64,000 nucleotides of DNA from Heliopora coerulea. Its lineage: Eukaryota; Cnidaria; Anthozoa; Scleralcyonacea; Helioporidae. A program made the position numbers and the translations under genes. The notes beneath the pieces are model-generated. The model did no database searches. It worked only from the letters and a program-made list of their open reading frames with translations, and was not told the DNA's origin. Numbering within the stretch: position 1 is the stretch's first letter; the number at the start of each line of letters is the position of its first letter. The DNA lies in NCBI GenBank assembly GCA_030142905.1, contig JASJOG010000246.1, positions 372,001 to 436,000 on the forward strand, in the 5' to 3' direction. Of this stretch, positions 55,701 through 64,000 are shown one piece after another.

Positions 55701-58700
55701 CCTAGTCACACTAAATCCGCATTTGCTTTAAATGGCCATTTTAAGGGGTCTGAAGCAAAAACGTACACTTCCCTTTCAGATGTTGATTTGAAAAATCGAA
55801 AAAGGTGTTCTGTAAATGCGAAAAAAAGTAAACCGCACCGTTTGGCACCAAATACCTTAATTATTTGGGAAAATACGTTTAGGACAAATTCTTTGTCCAA
55901 AAGTGCGTAGTACTTATCTCCCAGAAACCACAACCAGAGGACAATTTTCGGTCTGTGTTTTATTCTTTACTTATCTCCCAGGAAGCCCAACATATCTGCG
56001 GCTTTATGGCTACCCACTGTAGAATAGATTTTAAAAATGTCCCCCATGTCTTATTTCTGATCTCTATGAATTATTCTGCAGCCCACTTCATTCACTGCAA
56101 GCCCACAAGTCTGATGCGCCTCCACTACAACTTTATGAGTTCGTTGTGATCCCAGTTCAAAAATACATGAAAAGAAAAGATCGATTGATTTATCATGATA
56201 AACATAGCTTTAGAAAACTGTGATTGCTTGATCTTTATATGTGTGCTTTGCTTTATTGTTAGATCCCTGTTTATATCAACATCGGATACATTAAATCGAA
56301 ATCTTGTGCGCTACAGTCTAACGGAGGACATTCTTCATGTTGTTGATTCTGGCAGAAGTGGATTCTCAACACATCTAGCCCTCGACGTTTCAAACAAAAC
56401 GATTTATTCAATTCACTTTTCAGCCGAAACAACTTACAATATTTATAAGACCAGTTATGACGGAGTATCAACCCGTATAATTAGTGACCAGACAGGACTT
56501 GTGAGTAATGTTGATATTACAGTCGGAGAGAACTATTTTTACGTCTTGGACTCCGCCAATTCAGAAATTAACAGGTACAATAAAAGCTCCGATACTTTCG
56601 ACCAAAAATTTGTTGTATCATCAGGGACAAAAGAAATTATTATTGTCGTCGGTAAGTGAATGTTTATCTTCAATATAAAATCTTTCAACATTGTTTTTTA
56701 TATGTCGATTATGTATCTTTGAAATAATAAAACAGCGATTTTGTCGTGGTAACAAATTTAAACACAGTTTTTAAATACGTAGACACCATGGTGAATGGTA
56801 ATTTAAGATAAAGTACGAGAAGATGAAGAGTAATATACGCTTTAAAGAGGTATACACAGTTACCAAAGACTGTTGGATAGTTTAGTTCTTAAAAGAACTG
56901 TTTGAAACTTAACGAGGTAAAATTCTACGCAAAGAATAAGCCTAAAGAATTAGAAAAAAGCACGATGTATTTCGGCAGACCACTTATCAAGTGCTATACG
57001 TCTGCTAACTAAAGAAACATATCACCTGCTTATATAGTCTAAAGAAAACTGATGACATCGACCCAACGGTATGTGGGAGGGTCAAAATAGGGATAGTTGG
57101 AAAACAAATTCTTTTTGCCGGCACAGATCAGGATCATTAAGTTTTATGTAAATGCCTTCCATCACCTTCAATTGAAAGGTGGAACGGCATTTGTAAAGAA
57201 TTCTAAAATTATCGTCTTAGTAGTTTTCGGCGCAAGATTTGTTAGACAAAAGATGTTTGCCAACAGCTGAATCGCAACCAGGACGACTATGCCGTTCCGG
57301 TCAATATACGTTCCAGCGTATATTACTCTTCATCTTCTCCCACTTTATCTTAAATTACCATTCACCATGGTATCTACGTATTCAAAAACTGTGTTTATCT
57401 TTGAAATATAATCTTTAACTTTTACTAATGATTTACCAGGTGGAAATGTTAATAGAACAACGAGTATATAATAGCACAGTTCAATATGCAAAGATTAAAA
57501 GTCACCTTTTAAAAACAAGATACAAAAAGAATTTGTAGAGATTCATTGACACTGGCTTTTCGTTGCCATCGTTCACCATTATCAAAGTGACATAAAGCAA
57601 TAATGTTAATAATGTTGCTCGGTGGCAACAAGACGTCACTGTTAATAAATCTCTATGAGTTCTATTAGTTGCTTGCCTAAGTTTTTAAAATATAGAAAAC
57701 AAGCTTCTCGACGTTTCGAGCGAAGGCCCTTCGTCCGGAGATTAGTAGCATGGAATACATAAAAACACGTGGGCTTTTATAGTAAAACTAAAAAAGTGTG
57801 TAACGTGACAAAAATGAACCAATAGAATGAATGTGGTCAAAACAAACACAAAACAATGAAAGGGTAAAGCACATGACAAATTATGTGTGAAAGTGGACAA
57901 CAAAAGGGGCGAAAAATAGCACGTGGATAGAAAATAATAATGTGGGATGGCGAAGGAAGGTGAGATGATGAAATGAAGTGTATTGAGAGCTAAATGTAAT
58001 CAACGAGCGATTTTCTTACATTTAGCTCTCAATACACTTCATTTCATCATCTCACCTTCCTTCACCATCCCACATTATTATTTTCTATCCACGTGCTATT
58101 TTTCGCCCCTTTTGCTGTCCACTTTCACACATAATTTGTCATGTGCTTTCCCCTTTCATTGTTTTGTGTTTGTTTTGACCACATTCATTCTATTGGTTCA
58201 TTTTTGTCACGTTACACACTTTTTTAGTTTTACTATAAAAGCCCACGTGTTTTTATGTATTCCATGCTACTAATCTCTGGACGAAGGGCCTTCGCTCGAA
58301 ACGTCGAGAAGCTTGTTTTCTATATCTTAGATAGTGTATAACCTCAAGAACGCCGCTGTTTTATCGAAGCTATCTACACTGGACCTCCGCGCCTTGGAAT
58401 TCCTCATATGTTTTTAAAAGATCACTTTTCATCGTCGTATATTGAGCTGACCGTTTATGTCATTATTCGACTAATCCTTAACCTGTCCAGTAGATCAGCT
58501 GCGCTCGATCCCTTACGGGTGAATTAAATGGCCATATTAATGTTCTGCCAATTGATTTCCAGGACTCGACTTCAACTACAACCATTTTGGAAGACATAAC
58601 CTGCTACTGATACGTTCACAAGGAAACAGACGTGGATGTTATTAACACCTATTATATACAGTGGCGTACCCAGCCCATAGGCGTGCAGGCCAGGCCTTCA

Positions 58701-60144
58701 AATTTCTTTAAGAAATATAGAAAACAGAGACAACATTGATATAAAGAAAACGAAACAAAATGCAAAAAGTTACCCGAGGCATAAAATTAACTTCTACTGC
58801 AATACGTTCCATCGGTAACCCCAATTCAGTTAAGTGACAGCAATGATTAAATCGGGCAGTTTCCTCAGGAGTAATTATTCCCATACCTTTTTAATTTTTT
58901 CACAGGATGTCACTCCTTCGGTGTTCTCGTACGTTGTATTCCGGGTCTACAAATACCCTGACGTCTGGGTACGCCACTGATATATCAATTTAAAGCTTAA
59001 TGACTTGATGGTAGAAGAGACTACCATAGGCGTACGGGCCCTAATCATTTGGGAGAGGCAGAGACGATCTGCCCGAATCGCTCTGCTCGAATGTTTAGTT
59101 CGAAAAAAGCTTGGAATAAGAATTGCATACTGCACACGGTATATATATGGCAACCTGAATACATACTAATATACAAACTCTTGTTGATCGTTATCTATTT
59201 TTGAAAATTTTTCTGTTTTAATCACGCTTAAAAATTTATTTTTCCCAATTCTATCTGAGCTATTTGCCCGAATCTGGTCCTCTCCAAATTTTTTTACGGG
59301 CAATTGCCCCCCTCCCCCAGCCCTCCCGCCCCGTACGCCTATGGAGGCTACGAAATCCAATTATACAGAGGAAAAGTGCGTCAATTGTTTTATTTACAAA
59401 AGGAAAAAGTTACTGTCTTGCGTTTCGGGTATACAAGTCCTTTTAGATTGAATTTTTGGTTTTGAAGATGATATAACAATAATCTCCCACAAATTATCCA
59501 CTATAACGTCAACAGTTTTTGATATGTTCCATATTTTGAGAAGATTTGAAATGTTTTGCAACTTAATGCAAATCATTTCATAAAGACTGAAGGAAGCTGG
59601 ATTCCAAAGAGCTACGAATACGTTTTTGTTGAAGGATGTGTCCTTTGTTGAAGGATTTTAATGTTTCATAACATCAATTATGTTATGTGTTCATTGATCT
59701 TTTTCCAGATGAAGATGAATGTTCTGTGAATAATTCATGCCACATCAACGCTACTTGCAATAACATTCCAGGAAGTTTTGTGTGTACGTGTAATACCGGG
59801 TTTTCTGGAAATCAAACCTATTGCGAAGGTAAATCGCTAGATGCAACCATCTTAAGACACGATAGTATTTCCTTTTCTAATTGTATTAGGTTTAACAATA
59901 TAATATCTAGACTGACTAGAGCAATTCTTTCAGACTTTTAACTGTGCAACAACTGTGCTGTCGATACATGATTTTCGTCAGCATCAACATTATAAATTTT
60001 TTGCTTTTTTTCTCCATGTTTCCTTAGATATAAATGAGTGTGAAAACAGTCCCTGTAACAACGACTCTACTTGCACAAATACAATTGGTTCGTTTACATG
60101 TCAATGTAGTTCTGGTTATACTGGAAATGGATCAAGTTGTGAAG
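52767..60144 (+). CDS. Secreted or surface protein: signal peptide, YWTD-like propeller, EGF repeats (3' end open)
   Basis: Exons: 52767-52827, 53842-54235, 56263-56651, 59709-59828 and 60028-60144, all with AG/GT borders and matching phases (1, 2, 1, 1, 1). Exon 1 encodes MHFFLSAIILTSAVQIVP, a signal peptide. Exons 2 and 3 give about 260 residues of repeating strands such as KLWYFNTENLTLYKSNLDGSNKQ and NKTIYSIHF, resembling LDL-receptor class B blades; the length fits six blades. Exons 4 and 5 are calcium-binding EGF domains (DEDECSVNNSCHINATC and DINECENSPCNNDSTC). Many sequons are present. The protein probably continues, since exon 5 ends phase 1 before a good GT donor, but no further exon is seen up to 64 kb, where a Harbinger-like insertion occupies the intron. 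It is likely related to the EGF-VWD-C8 fragment at 20 kb. The propeller call is by pattern, not alignment. Confidence 0.8.
53434..53704. mobile_element. hAT-like MITE candidate
   Basis: The right end reads CCTGGATCCGCCACTG and the left is a decayed inverse (AGGAGCGGATCTAGG). CAGTGGCGGATCC is a common terminus of hAT-family MITEs. No target duplication found. It lies in intron 1 of the propeller-EGF gene. Confidence 0.45.
54636..55174. mobile_element. hAT-type MITE with 8-bp target duplication
   Basis: Bounded by ATATATAG on both sides (54628-54635 and 55175-55182), a perfect 8-bp duplication as hAT elements make. Ends are CAGTGGCGTAGCTA and the complement of TAGCTACCCCACTG. It is 539 bp, without a transposase frame. 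It lies in intron 2 of the propeller-EGF gene. Confidence 0.85.
56760..57396. mobile_element. MITE with 81-bp inverted terminal arms
   Basis: Arms 56760-56840 and 57316-57396 are inverted copies with a handful of mismatches (start AAACACAGTTTTT, end GTAATATACGC). The 475-bp middle has no intact frame. It lies in intron 3 of the propeller-EGF gene; superfamily unknown. Confidence 0.75.
57691..58324. mobile_element. 309-bp near-perfect palindrome (foldback element) with hammerhead-like ends
   Basis: Arms 57691-57999 and 58016-58324 are equal in length and inverted with only a few mismatches, separated by a 16-nt loop. Near each outer end is AAGGGCCTTCGCTCGAAACGTC preceded by GGACGA, resembling a decayed hammerhead core of the type found in Penelope pseudo-LTRs. 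The same motif occurs at 63638-63661. It lies in intron 3 of the propeller-EGF gene. A transcript would form a very long hairpin. Confidence 0.85.
58659..58979. mobile_element. hAT-like MITE
   Basis: Termini CAGTGGCGTACCCAG and, at the right, CTGGGTACGCCACTG are perfectly inverted. Length 321 bp. The flanking octamers ATTATATA and ATATATCA are only partly alike, so the duplication has decayed or is not present. Confidence 0.7.
59024..59344. mobile_element. MITE with CCATAGGCGTACGGG termini
   Basis: A 16-17 bp inverted repeat (CCATAGGCGTACGGGSC) bounds 321 bp. The left interior has GCCCGAATCGCTCTG and the right a C-rich stretch. No clear target duplication. It lies 45 bp after the preceding hAT-like element, within the same intron. 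Confidence 0.65.
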
Positions 60145-60357
60145 GTAAAAGCAATTTTGTGAAAACGATTTTCGGGTATGATAGGATAACATAGGACTTG
60201 ATAGGAATATAGTATGATGAACAGGATAGTAGAATAGATAGGATTAGATTGGATAGAATACGATGAGATTGAATAGAATGCATTTGGTTAATGTTTTCAC
60301 GTCTTGCATAAATTCTGTTTGCCACGTCGGAAACGCAGTGCATAATCACTGATTATA

Positions 60358-61715
60358 GGCTGGTTTCCATATAATCGCTGGTGATTGCTGTTGATCGCTC
60401 GATCGCTGAAACCATTCAACCGAACAATCACTGTGGATCGCTGTCAATCCTTAGATATGATCACTCAGTTTACTGCGCGTGAGCTCCCGCTTACATATGA
60501 TTCAGTAGATATCAGAATCAATGCGCATTCGAGAATACACTAGCACACGACTTCAGTTGTATGTTGTAAAAGATGGAGAATAAAGATGAATTGTTGCTTC
60601 AAGCAAATTATTTATTGCTTCTGTATTTAAAAAGAAGACAGCTCGTCGAGAAAAACATAAAAAAGCATCGCTTTTGGGTTCGGAGAATATTTAAAGAGAG
60701 AAAACGACAAGGACTTTATCACACGCTCTTTGAAGAGCTTCGTCTGTTTGACGGAGTACTTTTTCCTTTATTTCTTCCGAACGGACGCCACACGTTCAGG
60801 GTCCATGCCACCGGGGGAGCCGCGGGGGCCATGGCTCGCCCGTTTTTTTGCAGTGAAGCGTTTTGTTTTTGTGTAAAAGAGATAATTATAGCTCTTGTGA
60901 TTCTATTGTTTGGAAACGTCACGAAAAAGAACAAAACAATAGATACTTTCACTTACCAAAACAGCCAGCTGTTTCTTAAAGCTGGTTTCCACGTGCTACA
61001 CACTTAGCACGTGGAAACTGATTTAAACTCATTTAACCAACTGAGCTTATTATGAGACGCTAGATTTTGAGTTTTAAGATGATTCAGTGAGAAAGTTTCA
61101 GGTACCTTTTAGTTTCAGCCGTCGCACCATTGCAATGCATTTAACATAGTAGAAATACTGCTGTTTTTCTGAAAATTTTTCTAACCCCTTAGCTTTTAGC
61201 ATGTACAAGAGTAAGTCAATTTAAGCATTACCCAGCGTTTCAGAAAAATTCATACCTAAAAATGCTCCCCAACTCCATAGTAGCTTTAGTGGCCTTTGTA
61301 TTTTCAGGGTGTATGTATATTTGATAAACGTTGAAATTGATACATCACTTTTTAAACATAAAATCTGGTCATTTTCCCCCTTAAGTTTTTTCATATTTTA
61401 CAAGGAAAATCCCTCGAAAATGCATATTTGAAGGTAAATCCTGGCCTCCCCACTTTTAAAATCGTGTCGCGGCCCCTGACGTTGCGACGGTAACAAAAAA
61501 CAGCATTAGATATTTTGATACATCTCGATCGCTCGGTCGCTCAACTTTGTTTCCGTATGATCGCTGGCGATCGCTGATGATCGCTCACGATCGCTCTCGA
61601 TCGCGATCGTTTATGATCGCCGTAGCGTTGGAAAGCGTTTCCATGTGATTGCCGTCGATAGCGCTGGATTGCTGGCGATCAATGGCGATCGTGAGCGATT
61701 ATATGGAAACGGGCC
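60358..61715 (+). mobile_element. Harbinger-like element with GATCGC subterminal repeats
   Basis: Flanked by a perfect TTATA duplication (60353-60357, 61716-61720). Ends are GGCTGGTTTCCATATAATCGCT and its complement-side counterpart GGCCCGTTTCCATATAATCGCT. Both subterminal zones are packed with GATCGC motifs, densest at 61524-61615. A short frame inside has the N-terminus of a PIF/Harbinger nuclease, so this is probably a deletion derivative. Harbinger usually duplicates 3 bp (TWA), so TTATA may include chance matches. Confidence 0.75.
60573..61007 (+). pseudogene. N-terminal fragment of a Harbinger-type nuclease
   Basis: A 144-codon frame inside the Harbinger-like element. Residues 30-56 (HRFWVRRIFKERKRQGLYH and the next TLFEELRLFD) match the start of PIF/Harbinger DDE nucleases. 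After that the sequence changes to unrelated, partly hydrophobic residues and stops, so the catalytic domain has been deleted. No nuclease activity is expected. Confidence 0.65.
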
Positions 61716-61873
61716 TTATAATTAGTCATAGGAATTGATGTAATAGATTACCCACCCAAGTTTTACAATTTACCGTCGGCGTTCGTCGGAGACTGGTAAG
61801 GTGCAAAGTTTATCCACCGGCGGTGTGAGCTTTAACAAGTTGGGGGGTACATTTTTCGGAGGGAACATTGTGC

Positions 61874-62048
61874 GAGGTAGATGAACGATCTTCAAGCTCG
61901 ATACTCAGAAAATGATTTCTGAGCCCCAGACGGGGATCGAACCCGCAACCTTCTGATGACCTTCTGATGAAGATTGCGGGTTCGATCCCCGTCTGGGGCT
62001 CAGAAATCATTTCCTGAGTATCGAGCTTGAAGATCGTTCATCTACCTC
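61874..62048. repeat. tRNA-like palindrome
   Basis: Arms 61874-61953 and 61969-62048 are inverted, nearly identical, 80 bp each, with a 15-bp spacer. Each contains a B-box-like GGTTCGATCCCCGTCTGGGGCT. The pattern looks like two halves of a tRNA-derived SINE in opposite orientation. No complete A box plus acceptor stem is present. Confidence 0.75.
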
Positions 62049-62653
62049 AATATATCCAAGCTCTCACGTTTTTCAAACATCAAACAACATTGTGCGAATT
62101 GCATAAACATATTATGTGAGATCATAACAAAAGCGCAACGATTCCGTGAGAGTTTATAAACCGAAAAATAAATTGTTGTCCGTTTCCCATAAACTTGTCA
62201 TCACTATGCTTTTAACAACTATAAACCATATCCGGTTAACACAATGTTGACATTCTGACCCTAGCTGTGTGCAGTTTAAAGTGGCAGACCATGCTATACC
62301 ATGCGCCCAGACATTTTACCCATATTTTTAAATCTCTAAGATTAAGCGTATGATAAAAGCGGCACTTGTTGCCAAAATTTTTGGGGGTAAAAACCCCCTT
62401 ACCCCCCTGCTCACGCCGCTTTTGAATTTATCAGAAATATCGGTAAATGTGCAGAAGTATCCTTTCAGAAAAGCTTTAATTATTTGGTGTACTTGTCACG
62501 TGACATGCTGGTATCGCGGCATTGTCTGAAATTTCACACTTCAACGCAGTTTAAATGAGAGCAGTTCTGAAGCTTATAAGGTGAGGTTTTTATTTCCTAA
62601 CCCGCCAATGTTGGGCAGCTACATATAGGAAGCCATGTAGCACAAACATATTG

Positions 62654-63628
62654 CTTAAACACGGAGCGATCGCATAAGAAGAGGCTGAGTTTCTCAGCCT
62701 GTCAATTATGATTAAGGAAAGGTCGCATGTTATTGGTCAATTGAGTTCAGACTAATTTCCGGTGGACGAATATCACGTCCAATTGAGGAGAATACAGGAG
62801 ATGAATTTGTTTGCTACGACGTTGCTGCCTGGATAGTATTTTGCGCCTGTTGGCCATTTGAACTGTTTTGACTGAGCCAACAATCCAAGAGCAATTCCAT
62901 CACTTCAACATTTCCTGCCAGTTTTCCGTTGGACAGTAACTGATTCCTCACGGTGTTGATCTTTATACGTACTTCTACCAAGCGCCCTTCCTCATCGCGT
63001 TTCACTTCCATTTTGAAGCCGTAGTAGGCCTTGCTCTCTTTAATTGCACTTTTATTCTTCTGTTAGTAGACTTTATTGCGATCATACTTGCTAAGCCCCG
63101 CAGAACGCGGAGTTGTGCTTTGCGCCGAGGTAGAAGTCCGAGCTGTTGGATGAGAGCAACCGAGCATATTTGGCACAAATGAATTTGAAAGTGGCGCCAG
63201 TTTTTGTTTATATTTATAATATTACAAACTTCAAGTATGCGCCAAAAAGAATACAGATGGCTATGACGCATCGCGGACGTAATAAAATGTGAATCGTGCC
63301 CAAACACTACTCGGGTAGGATGACTATAAGTGAATGAAGATGCGCAGTACGTCTCGAATGATTATAATACGACGTATAACAACCAGAAAAATCAGTAAAT
63401 GTGGCATGTTCAGCCATTTATTGCTTTATATATTGTTTAGCTGTATTTTAAAAACACATTTTAAAAGTATTTCCGTAACCTTTAGGCTCTAGAACACGCT
63501 TGTGGAGCTCTACATTGTCCAGTTCAGTCACGCTTCAAAGTGTCCGCCGTTTTGAAACATGCAACCGCTATACGAAGCCAGAAATGGGGGAGGAGCTTAC
63601 CCTTTTATAGCGTCGCTCCGTGTTTAAG
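62654..63628. mobile_element. Inverted-repeat element of unknown family
   Basis: CTTAAACACGGAGCGA at 62654-62669 is perfectly inverted at 63613-63628. The 975-bp interior contains minus-strand open frames at 62814-63307. No target duplication is evident. Confidence 0.55.
62814..63307 (-). CDS. Unrecognised frames inside the inverted-repeat element
   Basis: The minus-strand frame ending at 62814 contains KRDEEGRLVEVRIKINTVRN and a Leu-rich VMELLLDCWL segment that looks like real protein rather than chance. The frame ending at 63002 is basic and less convincing. They overlap in different frames and could be two exons or a frameshifted gene. I recognise no family. The location within an inverted-repeat element suggests a transposon-encoded protein. 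Confidence 0.3.
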
Positions 63629-63637
63629 TAGATTTCT

Positions 63638-63661
63638 AACGTTTCGAGCGAAGGCCCTTTA
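63638..63661 (-). repeat. Hammerhead-like Penelope pseudo-LTR fragment
   Basis: The complement contains AAGGGCCTTCGCTCGAAACG, the same motif as in both arms of the 57.7-58.3 kb palindrome. The cleavage triplet and stem I are not preserved. From 63662 to the window end I see nothing recognisable. Confidence 0.6.
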
Positions 63662-64000
63662 AAGACGTGTTCCCGAATCAGGTAAAAATTTAAGGTGTGA
63701 AAATTTGGTCGACCGGTTCATGTATATCATGGATCTCTATCGAAAAAGATACTTTCATGGCAAATAACGGGCGCTTAACTCAATTAATCGTATAAATTTA
63801 AAAGGAACTGTTGTTCAGTGGTTTTCCAGTTGATATTAATTGGTCGTATTTCAATGAATCGTTTTGTTTGCAAATTTCAATGCCACTTTAAAGATCACAA
63901 AGCTGGAGTCCTGGTGTAAATGAATCTTATAAAACAAATTAAAAATGATGCACTCCTTGGAATAATTTCGGGCTATATTTATTAAAAATTATTTGTAGTA

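Noticed and set aside
57983..58273. 96-codon frame
   Set aside because: Lies within an arm of the 309-bp palindrome and has biased aromatic composition; no homology recognised.
1..64000. CRISPR arrays, bacterial operons, rRNA genes
   Set aside because: The tandem repeats have no spacer structure, genes are spliced, and no rRNA-like sequence was seen.

Overview
The window is AT-rich animal DNA with spliced genes, long repeat-filled introns and many transposable elements. C-type lectin, adhesion-GPCR, EGF, VWD/C8 and YWTD-propeller exons, together with BEL/Pao, Penelope-like, CR1/L2-like, Tc1, hAT and Harbinger elements, suggest a cnidarian, most likely an anthozoan such as a stony coral. That assignment is inference; no marker gene names a species. 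All gene models below were assembled by eye from splice sites and reading-frame phase.

Layout. (1) 1-12.7 kb: a nine-exon plus-strand gene for a compact lectin receptor: signal peptide, one C-type lectin domain, a short Ser/Asn-rich linker, an adhesion-type seven-helix domain and a cytoplasmic tail. All nine exons join in phase to 561 residues, with no visible GAIN/GPS module. One intron holds a well-formed hammerhead ribozyme between (AT)n tracts; the next holds about 630 bp of (GTTACT/GTTGCT)n. (2) 16.3-18.7 kb: a convergent minus-strand adhesion GPCR with a classical GPS motif and the same 7TM intron positions, probably a paralogue made by inverted duplication. Its N-terminal exons are missing, and a Penelope-derived inverted repeat lies just upstream. 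(3) 19.6-21.1 kb: EGF, EGF and VWD(second half)-C8 exons of a secreted or surface protein; the first EGF exon is frameshifted. (4) 21.3-43.1 kb: a nest of mobile elements. A decayed BEL/Pao retrotransposon is split by a 9.9 kb DNA transposon inserted at TTAA and by a 5 kb CR1/L2-like LINE. The BEL reading frame resumes across both insertions. A Tc1 element follows at 43.3-44.8 kb. (5) 44.8-52.7 kb: no gene seen; minisatellites, tRNA-like repeats and MITEs. (6) 52.8-60.1 kb: the 5' part of a plus-strand gene with signal peptide, a six-blade-sized YWTD-like propeller and two calcium-binding EGF exons, its introns full of inverted-repeat elements. (7) 60.1-64 kb: a Harbinger-like deletion derivative, a tRNA-like palindrome and an unassigned inverted-repeat element.

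The host genes look like extracellular recognition and adhesion proteins. The most unusual items are the GAIN-less lectin-GPCR, the ribozyme, the TTAA element with its multi-exon transposase, and a 25-bp module found both in about 93-bp TTAA-flanked elements and in a seven-unit minisatellite.
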